Part shown: positions 9,811 to 19,916 of the stretch, in pieces
Layout: each line of letters starts with the position of its first letter
Position numbering within the stretch: position 1 is the stretch's first letter
Assembly (NCBI RefSeq): GCF_026151205.1
Contig: NC_087082.1
Span: forward strand, 20,174,494 to 20,238,493
Reading direction: 5' to 3'
Origin: Bolinopsis microptera
Lineage: Eukaryota > Ctenophora > Tentaculata > Lobata > Bolinopsidae
Length of the DNA stretch: 64,000 nt
Made by a program: the position numbers and the translations under genes
Notes under the pieces: generated by a model
The model's database searches: none
What the model was told of the DNA's origin: nothing
What the model saw: the letters and a program-made list of their open reading frames with translations, nothing else

Positions 9811-11280
9811 TGATTTGATTTGATTTGAAACTTTTACAAAATAGCAAATATACAAATGTACAGCAAATCGAACAAACATATAAAATGGGCCGAAATGTAT
9901 AAATGCTATAAAGCGTGGGTCAGTGAAACAAGTTCAGAGGACAACTTTTAAAACACGAGGTTTATGGCCGCCCAAAGTCTCAATAACGTCACCTCCACCT
10001 AGTAATAAAATTATGAAATATGAAGTGTGAAACAAATTATGAAATATGAAGTGTGAAACAATCAAGAAATAGCTCGTATATAAATTATAAAATTGTCTCT
10101 CAAATACAGATAACGTCCGAGAACTATTAAGATACACAATACTCATTCAAATACTGATCAGTGTCCGAGAGACATGAATTGCTTCACGGTGGTTTCTTAT
10201 CACGGCTACAGACTTTCCCGTACCGGATATAGTGGTCGAGATGAGTCTGTTCAACCCTCTTCTTCTTCAGGTCCGTAACCAGATGTTTCCTCGTTGCTCG
10301 TTCTTCGCTAGATCTATCTGGACAGATCCATACATTTTTGTGGGTCTCAACTAGCCTCAGTCTTCCTGTTTTCGTCAGAATCTGTTGAACCGCTGTAGGG
10401 CTTGGGACAGTGATCTTTACTGGTCGGATAGTCGTACTACCTGGCCTCTTCCTGCCGACTCTAGTCGCTTCGAAGTGAGGTTTCTCCCCAATCTCCTCCA
10501 GAACTGCGGTTACTAGCGCTGGAAGCTGTTCTCCCTCTTCTTCTTTCAACCCAAACACGATCAGGTTCTTGCTCCTGTCCTCCTCTGCAGCCACACTCTT
10601 CATCACCTTCTTCAGGATGTTACTGTTGCAGACCGTACCACTTGCACTGTTCTGTTGTACAGCTGCACTGTAGCTCTTTATCCCTGACTCCACCGTTGTT
10701 TGCACTGTCTTCTTAACCGACGTCTTAAACAACTCTAGTTCTTTGTCCTTCTGCACAAGCAGCTGGCCCTGCAGCCTGATCAACTTATCCTTGTCTTCTA
10801 ACGCTTCCGTCTTCAAGAAATATATGATCTCCTCCATTTTACCCATCTGGCATTCATGCCGTTGAACGAGGTCTATTGCTTCCACAAGCCGAAGTGCCAG
10901 ATGCTTTTTATAGACAGTTGGAGCCATAAATATTTCTCTGTCCATATCTCCACAAATATCTCTGTCGTCGATTTTCAGTTCTTTTCCCAGCGTAATGAAC
11001 CACTTAGTAACACTGTCCTTCAATTTTGTCTGTTCATCATACTCGAATCCTTGAATTTGGTCCAGAGATTGGGTCACCTTACGATCATCCTCCATAATGT
11101 ACTTGTATAGGAATGTACAAGTACACACGCAAAGGCTAACTACGCGGTAGCAGCAAACTGAACTTATCGCAATTTACAAAAGATAAGAGAGCTCGATAAT
11201 TGCAACGTAAGCTACACTGACTACACACAACTGAAAAAAACATAATAATTTTCTGACTTACAGATAAGACGTTTTGAAGC
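9811..11280 (-). mobile_element. ORF1-only LINE-like retroelement, copy 1
   Basis: On the minus strand the element has a 5' leader, one RRM-like ORF, about 370 bp of 3' UTR, and a 3' end in TGATT-type repeats (tgatttgatttgatttg at 9811). No endonuclease or reverse transcriptase follows the ORF. A near-identical copy lies at 16375-17732. Copy 1 keeps more 5' sequence than copy 2, so its right border (about 11280) is uncertain. Confidence 0.7.
10184..11095 (-). CDS. LINE ORF1-like protein (coiled coil plus RRM-like domain), copy 1
   Basis: The ATG at 11095 (MEDDRKV) gives 303 residues; upstream in-frame codons are GTG only. The N-terminal half is helical. A coiled-coil-like segment (KDKLIRLQGQLLVQKDKELEL) precedes a globular part beginning EEDRSKNLIVFGLKEEEGE, which is the signature of RRM-type ORF1 proteins of invertebrate LINEs. 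The C-terminal part is basic. Such proteins bind RNA and form the retrotransposition particle. The frame is intact and differs from copy 2 by only a few residues. No ORF2 is linked, so it would depend on enzymes from elsewhere. Domestication is possible but not shown. Confidence 0.8.
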   Translation of the reverse strand: MEDDRKVTQSLDQIQGFEYDEQTKLKDSVTKWFITLGKELKIDDRDICGDMDREIFMAPTVYKKHLALRLVEAIDLVQRHECQMGKMEEIIYFLKTEALEDKDKLIRLQGQLLVQKDKELELFKTSVKKTVQTTVESGIKSYSAAVQQNSASGTVCNSNILKKVMKSVAAEEDRSKNLIVFGLKEEEGEQLPALVTAVLEEIGEKPHFEATRVGRKRPGSTTIRPVKITVPSPTAVQQILTKTGRLRLVETHKNVWICPDRSSEERATRKHLVTDLKKKRVEQTHLDHYIRYGKVCSRDKKPP

Positions 11281-12120
11281 AGCTGTTTGAAGAATTTGCC
11301 AGAATTAGCGTACCCAATCAGAACGGGGACACCTGTATAGTATCATAACGACACTTTTTCGTATTATCTAGGTAGCTAGTTACCTAGGTACCTAGGTGGT
11401 ATTACCTAGCTACCTAGGTTGTAAGAAGGTTCTGCACGATTTCTTTTAAATCACTTAACAAAATCAGAAATATTCTGAGGTTCAAATGTAGTGCCGTGAT
11501 AATTATTAATTATACGTACGATAATTATTAATTGTAGGTATTTTTACAATGAATACTCAATGCTCATCTCAGATCTGGAAATGGGTCATTATATCAGCAC
11601 CGATATTAGATGTGTTCTATCTAAAAGATCAGCAGTGAAAGTATTAAGTTAATCTCTTTACTACGAATTTGGATGTGAACTGGAAAAATCGTTTCATTTT
11701 GTGACGCACTCCGGCACTCATGTTTACGTGTTACTTTTATCAGTAAACGGTACCCGGTTTGTACCTAACTATATCAGTTCACGGTTATAAGATATTGCCA
11801 TTTTGAACGTGTGTAAAGTAATTGGGACCGGGTTGTTATACTTGCAGACTGGGGTTCTAGTATTAAACTGGTAGGTAAACAGGGTAAACTGTGGTTCTTG
11901 TAGATTATTCTCGGTGCACCAGGGATATCATGGTGTTTACATGTTGGTGAAGCTTTAGAATATTAAACATACGTTTAAGATTGAAATATTATCATATTCT
12001 TACTGCGTTATACTTAATACTGTTTTTATAGATATTACCAAATTCGTCTTCAAATAGGATTAAAGTCTCAACACTAAAACACAAAAAGTCATTGATAAAA
12101 TCATAAATATATCATGTTTA
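11281..12120. other. Intergenic, no gene seen
   Basis: AT-rich sequence without a supported coding region. It contains a short cluster of interleaved CCTAGGTA/TACCTAGG palindromes at 11370-11420 and a repeated ataattattaatta block near 11500. Nothing else is recognised. Confidence 0.6.
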
Positions 12121-13462
12121 CTATAAACAGTATCCTTTGTTCTCCAAACTTAATATCCTCGCTGTTTTAAGGGCAATATCGTCCATGTCGTCCACGTCCA
12201 CAGTCATCCCGGCGAGAACAGTCCCAGTAACAGCTGTTAGCCCAGGTCAAGATTCATGTGAGATTGCGAGACAGGCTCATCGCACAAAATCTTAAAATAA
12301 ACACAGAAAAAAAGTAACAAAAAAATGTGTGAGAAAATAGAAAAAATGTAATTTAAATGTTTTAAGCGACACAAAAATTTACTTTAGACTTTGTAAATTC
12401 GGAACTTAGTGCGGTGTGAGATCACGAGGTTAAAGTATAACAACTTTGCCGTGCGCGAAGTATATATTCAATTATTGCGAGATTTTGACGATTTGATATA
12501 AAATCTCACCTCGCTATCGCGAGTTTAACCACGAGATTTCGGAACCCTCTGGGGGTAGATGTAATTGTTTAGGCCTCATGATCTCGTCACTGTACAGTTC
12601 CTTCTCAAAGAACAGCAGACTGGCTAGCTTGTACGCATGTTCTGGTGTCTCTGACATGATACTGCTGCAATGGTCACGTGATCCACGCCCACGTGCAGGC
12701 GTATCGTCACGTGATCTGATGCTGGGAGTGCACGTGGTGGAGCGGGTGAGGAGCTGTTTGATGATTTGGAAAGCGTTGATTCCTCGGAACAGCAGCGAGA
12801 TTATGGGCACTGAAAATTACAAGATAATGAAAATGTTTCAGTTGATGTGATTCTTATTGGTCAGTAATTAATTGATATTTGAAAACATGATTTATTTATT
12901 GACAGTCCCTAATCATCAACGAAGACTCAAAGAGTTAAAGGTATGCAAGAAATAGAAATACTGCGGTAAAAACTTGGTGACGTCACCCAAAGTACCTGTC
13001 TGAAGGAACTGAATGTCACTCTTCCAATGTGGATCACCCACTTCGTACTGAGTAACTTCTCTAGCTTGGAAGGAGTTAAGTTTACTGATGAGTTTAACTC
13101 CCAACAGTTCCAGCTGACCTGTCTCATTCTCTGGTACCTCTATTCCCAACGTGTCTGTGAAAAGTTAAGTTGCTCTGTTAGTTGAATATAATTATGTAGA
13201 TGTGTAATATACGGATAGGAACATTATTTATGAGCCTGATGAACATTTCTGGTTAATAAAATATATACTAATTGAAATATTAAAGTATTAAGGGTTTTTT
13301 GCAGACATGAACAACACCACAAGAAAGACTATAAAATTCACGACACATACCACAGAAATGAACGAGAGCGTGTATCTCGCGCCCAGCTGTAGCGACCACA
13401 TCTTTACCGATAAGAGCTACGAACACTATCTGTTCTAAGTCACATTTCTCTGTTATCACGTC
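12121..13462 (-). CDS. Unrecognised multi-exon gene, 3' part
   Basis: I see four minus-strand exons in compatible phase: 13351-13462, 12996-13154, 12546-12809 and 12121-12233 (stop TAG at 12121). The first two junctions have good GT-AG sites (GTG/GTATGT, CAG/GTACTT). The third donor (AGG/GTTCCG) is weak, and a stronger donor (GAG/GTGAGA near 12500) would follow an in-frame stop, so this join is uncertain. The peptide includes DLEQIVFVALIGKDVVATAG, LISKLNSFQAREV and PIISLLFRGINAFQIIKQLL, and ends LSLENKGYCL. I do not recognise the family. The 5' exons are not found; they may lie upstream beyond the GPCR gene. Coding status rests on exon phasing and codon-like sequence, not on homology. Confidence 0.5.
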
Positions 13463-13823
13463 CTGAGGTTTATGTTAGATGTGTTGAATATAATGCTGAA
13501 ATATGTTAAAATATGTCGGAAATCGAAATAAAAGACAAATTTTGTCACCTTAGAAAGATTTCAAATTAATTTTTAATGAAAGTAAATCAAATTTTTCTTC
13601 AACATAATATCGCACAACATTTTGATTTAATTAACATTTAAATTAATTTAATCTAATAACCATTCTAGGATAAAAGCAACACATTTACATTTATCGATAC
13701 AAAACAATTAGTTATCAAAAACTACAATTAATGGAACACTAATACTATGATACATAATTAATGTAATAAGTAATGCAGTTTCATTTTCACGTATAAAACA
13801 TTACGAAGCTGTCTCATTGAACA

Positions 13824-14933
13824 CTAAACAGGCGTATCCACAATATCTGGGAAGTTTTGTTGTATTTCATCTTCCTGTAACTGCGTTCCTTGTAGCTCTA
13901 CAGCAGGAGTTAGGATATCATCACCTTGCACCTCTGAAGGATCTTGCCTTGGATCGGGTCTTGGATATGGTCTCTGCCCGACTGGTCTTTGATATCTTTG
14001 ATGGAGTTGTCGAACTCCTTGCATGAACAGCCTCATTGAAGAAAGGAGTTCGGATGTCTTCACTGTTAGGAAATGTCTAAAACTTCGCACAGTAAGGGAG
14101 TATACAAAGAAGTTAGCCATTATATTCAAGTTAGTGAGAAAAATCGTTACTCGAATGGAAGTGGTGCTGTTTTCAAGCGAAATATCTGTCAACACGCACA
14201 CAATATATGGCAGGTAAGATATAAAGAACACTCCGACAGTAAGCAGTATCGTGGTCACACCCTCCCATCTCAGTGTTTCTCCGTGTCGGGAGGCAGCTCT
14301 ACTAGCCACGATCAGGAGGAGAACAGATGTAACAATGAGTGTCGTGGTGGAGAGAATACTGAGCACAGGATAACCGATTAAAAAGTACCATGTAAGCCAG
14401 ACGTCATAGTCACAAGTATAGGTTATGTAGGTAAAGTAGATTGTGTCTCTGATGTAAAGCATGTTCATTACTAGTGCTGGAGTGTACCCACCAAGCGCTA
14501 AGAGCCACACAGCAGAACAGATTTTATGTCCTAACCGTGTAGACCAGGCACTAGTTCTCAGAGGATACTTCACTGTTATCAGTTTCAGAGTGGTCATAGC
14601 ACATGTCAGCAACACTGTTACTACAGTGCAAACCCTGCCGACATGATAAAGCACATGACAGAGCAACTCTCCAGAAACCCAACGATCTGATATTATTGCC
14701 AGAGTACTAGGGAACACTCTGAATACAGTTTGTAATAAGTCGCAAACAGCCATGTGTTGCATTACTGTTAATACCAATTTATGGAGTTTGATGGCTTTAT
14801 ATTTAATAGTCGCTATCAAAATGATACTGTCCCCTATAAATGACGACAGAAAAACTATAAAGTTCCACAATATAAAAAGTGACCGCTCCTCATCATCTCT
14901 GATAGCATATAGCGTTTTGTTGTCCGTTTGCAT
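13824..14933 (-). CDS. Orphan class A-like 7-TM receptor
   Basis: A single-exon frame of 369 residues starts at an ATG at 14933. Seven hydrophobic helices are visible. TM1 carries GDSIILIA (GD instead of GN). TM2 carries MAVCDLLQ, with the conserved Asp. The TM3 end reads TLKLITVKYPL, where class A receptors have DRY. TM6 has FFISYLPY, keeping the Pro but not CWxP. TM7 has NIMANFFVYS in place of NPxxY. ECL Cys residues (LLCHVL and TCDYD) could form the usual disulfide. The tail is Pro/Arg/Gln-rich. This fits the diverged receptors common in cnidarians and placozoans. The ligand is unknown. Loss of DRY makes its G-protein coupling uncertain. Confidence 0.82.
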   Translation of the reverse strand: MQTDNKTLYAIRDDEERSLFILWNFIVFLSSFIGDSIILIATIKYKAIKLHKLVLTVMQHMAVCDLLQTVFRVFPSTLAIISDRWVSGELLCHVLYHVGRVCTVVTVLLTCAMTTLKLITVKYPLRTSAWSTRLGHKICSAVWLLALGGYTPALVMNMLYIRDTIYFTYITYTCDYDVWLTWYFLIGYPVLSILSTTTLIVTSVLLLIVASRAASRHGETLRWEGVTTILLTVGVFFISYLPYIVCVLTDISLENSTTSIRVTIFLTNLNIMANFFVYSLTVRSFRHFLTVKTSELLSSMRLFMQGVRQLHQRYQRPVGQRPYPRPDPRQDPSEVQGDDILTPAVELQGTQLQEDEIQQNFPDIVDTPV

Positions 14934-14949
14934 ATTCGACAGAATGTAA

Positions 14950-15970
14950 CCTGATCATTACAAGAATGTTTCGTTAAAAAAGAATATTATTTACCCAGCG
15001 GGTGAAATTTATTTTTAATGAAAGCAGGTAAATTACCCGCTTTCATTACAAAATAAATTTCAACAAAGACAACTTGTTAACGGAGACAATGTAAAATTGT
15101 ATTATTTAGCGTGTATTAAAACTAAGGATTTCTAAGACGGCGTTAAAAATTGTCAAATTGGCAAGGAAAAAATAAACACGCAACCGAGTGCCAAAATGCT
15201 GGCTAATTATACCACCCCCAAGTACTGACACAGTTCTGAGGCACGTAATATTTATGGATGGATCCGTGCCATTTTACTGACACCACGGCATCAACTTGAA
15301 TGTGACTTTCCGCAAAAACCGTAAAAGATATACAATTGAAACTTTTTGACTGGGTCAAATACTTTCATGCTTTTCAAATCAGCATGAAAAAATAAAAAAT
15401 TGGCCAAGGAATAGGGATTTTAGAGCCCAAAATTTGGACCCCCAAGTGGTGTCAAAAACGCGATTTCAATAGGTCATAATTATTTCAGTCTCTTGAGTCT
15501 TGACACCACTTTAGGGTTATACGGGTTCCTGCTAGTAATCATTAATCCAGCACTATCACGTGACTATGAGACTGTTTTATCCTCGTCATGAGGAGGTTAG
15601 GATTTATTATGTATTTTGTGTACTACTTTTTTACAGTTATTTAAATGTATTTTGCTGGGTCGGGAGAGGATTATTAGCGAGATAAAAGTCAAATTATACA
15701 CGACTATCCTATGTTATCAGCTGATAACAATATTTTGATGAGTAGACATAGAAAATCCCTGATCTAAGTGTGGTGACTACAGATATAATACGAAATAATT
15801 TTACCATGCAGTTTCACAACTAACTGAAGAATTCTCTTTGATATGTGAGATAATGGCTACAAATACCCGTAACAGAATTTGTATTAAAATAGTTAGTTGT
15901 GAAACTGCAACTAAATCACTACCACTCAGGGGAAGATAATGGCTTCCAGGTTTTCCATGATCACAATTAA
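14950..15970. other. Intergenic with hairpin-forming inverted repeats
   Basis: No gene is seen. There is an inverted repeat at about 14999-15062 (gaaatttatttttaatgaaag against ctttcattacaaaataaattt). A second, gcagtttcacaactaact, is at about 15808-15909 with a 60-bp loop. A block at about 15490-15540 (agggttatacggg, cctgctagtaat) recurs near 61980-62030, so part of this is dispersed repeat. Confidence 0.55.
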
Positions 15971-15975
15971 GTATT

Positions 15976-16248
15976 CTAATTTGTTTTCCCAGTTAGCGTG
16001 GCCAGGTGTCTAGTAGGCACCTGGGGCGGCCGTGCACAGATAAACTTTATATTTCTATTTCGTGCAGTTACATTGCAGTTTAACAGGCTAGGATATGCGG
16101 AATGAGGCAAAAAAAGTTGCCCCCCTGGGCAAATACTAAGCTCTGTAGTAATATACTCTGCCTTGTCTGTGTTGGCTCCCACATCTTGTGTCATACCCAC
16201 TCCGACCAAAGTTAATAACAGTACAAACAGAAACACCATACTTGGCAT
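15976..16248 (-). CDS. Small putative secreted protein or first exon
   Basis: A 90-residue frame starts at an ATG at 16248 with a clear signal peptide (MPSMVFLFVLLLTLVGVG). The mature part has three Cys and an N-glycosylation site (NCNVTARN). No downstream exon is identified, and the frame ends at a stop after TLTGKTN. It could be the first exon of a gene disrupted here, or a small secreted protein. No family is recognised. Confidence 0.4.
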   Translation of the reverse strand: MPSMVFLFVLLLTLVGVGMTQDVGANTDKAEYITTELSICPGGQLFLPHSAYPSLLNCNVTARNRNIKFICARPPQVPTRHLATLTGKTN

Positions 16249-16374
16249 ACTATCGAGGTAGCAATATATGACAAAGTGTCCTCCAACTTAACCTTAGTTT
16301 ACTGTTGTCATTGCTTAGTATCTGAAGCAGTGGAAACAGTGACACTGATAAATCTACTTGAGTGCTCCATACAT

Positions 16375-17732
16375 GATTTGATTGATTTGAAACTTTTACA
16401 AAATAGCAAATATACAAATGTACAGCAAATCGAACAAACATATAAAATGGGCCGAAATGTATAAATGCTATAAAGCGTGGGTCAGTGAAACAAGTTCAGA
16501 GGACAACTTTTAAAACACGAGGTTTATGGCCGCCCAAAGTCTCAATAACGTCACCTCCACCTAGTAATAAAATTATGAAATATGAAGTGTGAAACAAATT
16601 ATGAAATATGAAGTGTGAAACAATCAAGAAATAGCTCGTATATAAATTATAAAATTGTCTCTCAAATACAGATAACGTCCGAAAACTATTAAGATACACA
16701 ATACTCATTCAAATACTGATCAGTGTCCGAGAGACATGAACTGCTTCACGGTGGTTTCTTATCACGGCTACAGACTTTCCCGTACCGGATATAGTGGTCG
16801 AGATGAGTCTGTTCAACCCTCTTCTTCTTCAGGTCGGTAACCAGATGTTTCCTCGTTGCTCGTTCTTCGCTAGATCTGTCTGGACAGATCCATACACTTT
16901 TGTGGGTCTCAACTAGCCTCAGTCTTCCTGTTTTCGTCAGAATCTGTTGAACCGCTGTAGAGCTTGGGACAGTGATCTTTACTGGTCGGATAGTCGTACT
17001 ACCTGGCCTCTTCCTGCCGACTCTAGTCGCTTCGAAGTGAGGTTTCTCCCCAATCTCCTCCAGAACTGCGGTTACTAGCGCTGGAAGCTGTTCTCCCTCT
17101 TCTTCTTTCAACCCAAACACGATCAGGTTCTTGCTCCTGTCCTCCTCTGCAGCCACACTCTTCATCACCTTCTTCAGGATGTTACTGTTGCAGACCGTAC
17201 CACTAATTGCACTGTTCTGTTGTACAGTTGCACTGTAGCTCTTAATCCCTGACTCCACCGTTGTTTGCACTGTCTTCTTAACCGACGTCTTAAACAACTC
17301 TAGTTCTTTGTCCTTCTGCACAAGCAGCTGGCCCTGCAGCCTGATCAACTTATCCTTATCTTCTAACGCTTCCGTCTTCAAGAAATATATGATCTCCTCC
17401 ATTTTACCCATCTGGCATTCATGCCGTTGAACGAGGTCTATTGCTTCCACAAGCCGAAGTGCCAGATGCTTTTTATAGACAGTTGGAGCCATAAATATTT
17501 CTCTGTCCATATCTCCACAAATATCTCTGTCGTCGATTTTCAGTTCTTTTCCCAGCGTAATAAACCACTTAGTAACACTGTCCTTCAATTTTGTCTGTTC
17601 ATCATACTCTAATCCTTGAATTTGGTCCAGAGATTGGGTCACCTTACGATCATCCTCCATAATGTACTTGTATAGGAATGTACAAGTACACACGCAAAGG
17701 CTAACTATAACGCGGTAGCAGCAAACTGAACT
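16375..17732 (-). mobile_element. ORF1-only LINE-like retroelement, copy 2 (borders set by empty paralogous site)
   Basis: The flanks at 16270-16374 and 17733-17760 form one continuous sequence at about 18070-18200, where the join reads catacatcatag. The insertion is therefore 1,358 bp with at most a 3-bp CAT duplication. Inside are the TGATT-type 3' tail (left), the 3' UTR and the ORF1-like gene. It matches copy 1 almost exactly but is shorter at its 5' end. This shows that ORF1 plus UTR is mobilised as a unit without ORF2. Confidence 0.8.
16746..17660 (-). CDS. LINE ORF1-like protein (coiled coil plus RRM-like domain), copy 2
   Basis: The ATG at 17660 gives 304 residues, nearly identical to the protein at 10184-11095 with a one-residue insertion and scattered substitutions. 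The coiled coil, the RRM-like core (EEDRSKNLIVFGLKEEEGE) and the basic C-terminus are all kept. The open frame in two separate insertions suggests recent mobilisation of a coding-competent source. Role as for copy 1: probable RNA-binding retrotransposon protein. Confidence 0.8.
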   Translation of the reverse strand: MEDDRKVTQSLDQIQGLEYDEQTKLKDSVTKWFITLGKELKIDDRDICGDMDREIFMAPTVYKKHLALRLVEAIDLVQRHECQMGKMEEIIYFLKTEALEDKDKLIRLQGQLLVQKDKELELFKTSVKKTVQTTVESGIKSYSATVQQNSAISGTVCNSNILKKVMKSVAAEEDRSKNLIVFGLKEEEGEQLPALVTAVLEEIGEKPHFEATRVGRKRPGSTTIRPVKITVPSSTAVQQILTKTGRLRLVETHKSVWICPDRSSEERATRKHLVTDLKKKRVEQTHLDHYIRYGKVCSRDKKPP

Positions 17733-17739
17733 CATCATA

Positions 17740-18360
17740 GCATGATGACATCAGAAGTATTCTTTAAATATTCCTTGATAAGCGGGGAGTTTTAATGCTG
17801 AACTCCGTTAGCCTAGGAATTTAGGACTCCTGCCCAGTGTTACCATGGTAACTCCTGCCCAGAGGCGACCGGATGGGGTTTTGGTTTTGAGGATAAAATG
17901 TGTCCAATAATAAGTTACATCAGCAGGATGCGTTCTGATAAGCTCATACAAATTGGATCTGATAAACTTACTTTCCTAGTTCATGTTCCTGTCATTAATA
18001 AATAAATTTAAAAGTTATTTAAATTAGTTAATTAATTATAAAATAACCTATATTATGGTACACACCGCCGCAACAAAGTGTCCTCCAACTTTACCTTAGT
18101 TTACTGTTGTCATTGCTTAGTTTCTGAAGCATTGGAAACAGTGACACTGATTAATTTGCTTAAGTGCTGCATACATCATAGTATGATAACATTAGAAATA
18201 TTCTTTAAATAAATATGATTACTCGCATTATATTGTGATAATATCAGTGTTACCATGGTAACAGTGTATGATTACTCGCATTATATTGTGGACGATGATA
18301 TAATAACTTTAGAAGTGTACATTTGTCGTTATTTATAAGCCACCGCTAAATATTCTAATA
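17740..18360. other. Intergenic, contains duplicated target sequence
   Basis: No gene. The stretch 18068-18200 is a diverged copy of 16270-16374 plus 17733-17760 and acts as the empty-site reference for retroelement copy 2. Two GTTACCATGGTAAC palindromes (about 17843 and 18250) are RFX X-box-like. Confidence 0.6.
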
Positions 18361-18394
18361 CCACACAAAAATGACGTCATGTTCTATCGATCAA

Positions 18395-18545
18395 TCAGCT
18401 CTAAGCTTTCACTTTGTAGTAAGTGAAACATCAGCTCTAAGATTTCACTTTGTAGTAAGTGAAACATCAGCTCTAAGCTTTCACTTTGTAGTAAGTGAAA
18501 CATCAGCTCTAAGCTTTCACTTTGTAGTAAGTGAAACATCAGATT
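18395..18545. repeat. 36-bp tandem repeat with internal palindrome, about 4 copies
   Basis: Four copies of a 36-bp unit with the dyad TTTCACTTTGTAGTAAGTGAAA split across it (key part tttcacttt...aagtgaaa). It is open in one frame by chance, and no gene is inferred. Confidence 0.85.
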
Positions 18546-18959
18546 TCAAAATCTCCTCGATTGTCTGATAAGGTCATGTGTATAAGGGTGTAATAATGGT
18601 GTTGTCATGATTTCCAATAACTTAAAATATTGAGTATTGAAACCTGTGAGTCTATGAGTCCATTAAAAGTAAAGTGCCTCAAGTATTGTAAAGTTGTAAA
18701 TGCTATTCAGGATTATGTTCGAAATGTCACATAGCACCCGTGTCAATATGTTCATTATATGCAAGCCTCTTGATTTATAATATAATAATTAAAGTTGATG
18801 TCCGTTGTAAATGTCGTTCTGAATTTTAGATTTAGTTACATACTGTGTCGTGTTTTTTAAACTTGTCCCAACATTGGGAATACCTCGACTAGGGTCGATA
18901 TAATATAAGTACCATTGCAATACTACTATATAAGGTAATATTAACACACCACTCATGGC

Positions 18960-19872
18960 CAGGGTTGCCAGGGGACCTTAAAAACCTTAAAAAACCTTTA
19001 AAACCTTAAAAACGGCAATTTTGGGCAAAAAACCTTAAAAAAGACGTGAAAACGGGCAAATTTTCGGGTTTTTAAGGTTTTTTAAGGTTCCATACCTAAA
19101 TTATACCTAGCTTGATGTTAGATCTAAATGGATTTTCCGGATTAGTAAAAATTTTTGAAATTATACCTAGCTTGATGTAGATCTGATAAGATTTTCTGAA
19201 TTTATACCTAGCTCGGTGTAGATCTGATTGGATATTCTGAAATTATACCTAGCTCTGTGTAGACCTGATAAGATTTTCTGAAATTATAACTAGCTCGGTG
19301 TAGATCTGATTGGATGTTCTGAAATTATACCTAGCTCGGTGTAGATCTAATTGGGTTTTTCTGAAATTATACCTAGCTTGTTGTAGATCTAATTGGGTTT
19401 TTCTGAAATTATACCTAGCTTGTTGTAGATCTAATTGGGTTTTTCTGAAATTATACCTAGCTTGTTGTAGATCTAATTGGGTTTTTCTGAAATTATACCT
19501 AGCTTGTTGTAGATCTAATTGGGTTTTTCTGAAATTATACCTAGCTCGGTGTAGATCTAATTGGGTTTTTCTGAAATTATACCTAGCTTGTTGTAGATCT
19601 AATTGGGTTTTTCTGAAATTATACCTAGCTTGTTGTAGATCTAATTGGGGTTTTCTGAAATTATACCTTCCCCCTTTAGATATGATTGCAATTTCTGTAT
19701 CGGAAAACCTTAAATTTGCACCTTTATTGCATTACGTTTGTCCAAACTTTCGCACTGTGGACTTTAAAAAACCTTGAATTTAACTGTTTTGGACCTTAAA
19801 AATGGGTCAAAAGGGGCCTTAGAAGACGTGAAAAAACCTTAAAAATGACTCTCAAAAATGCCGGCAACCCTG
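18960..19872. mobile_element. hAT-type MITE with 8-bp TSD
   Basis: Ends CAGGGTTGCCAG and GGCAACCCTG are inverted copies, and the flanks carry the 8-bp duplication CTCATGGC (18952-18959 and 19873-19880). CAG-starting TIRs and 8-bp duplications are typical of hAT elements. There is no transposase. The inner part has runs of ccttaaaaa and a 42-bp minisatellite. The right end lies only 44 bp before an EPT1-like exon acceptor. Confidence 0.9.
19100..19672. repeat. 42-bp minisatellite inside the hAT-type MITE
   Basis: About 13 copies of a 42-bp unit (key part ttatacctagct...gtagatct). The older, left-hand copies are diverged. The right-hand eight are almost identical. The 42-bp length keeps one frame open across the array, but nothing else suggests translation. 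Confidence 0.85.
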
Positions 19873-19916
19873 CTCATGGCAATACTACCATATAAGGTAA
19901 TATCAACACACCCCAG

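Noticed and set aside
13817-14949. Plus-strand frames across the GPCR
   Set aside because: They are antisense shadows of the 369-codon receptor gene.
15000-19916. N-terminal exon of the EPT1-like gene (HPFWN-type sequence)
   Set aside because: I looked upstream on the plus strand and found no convincing match, so the gene is reported as incomplete at its 5' end.
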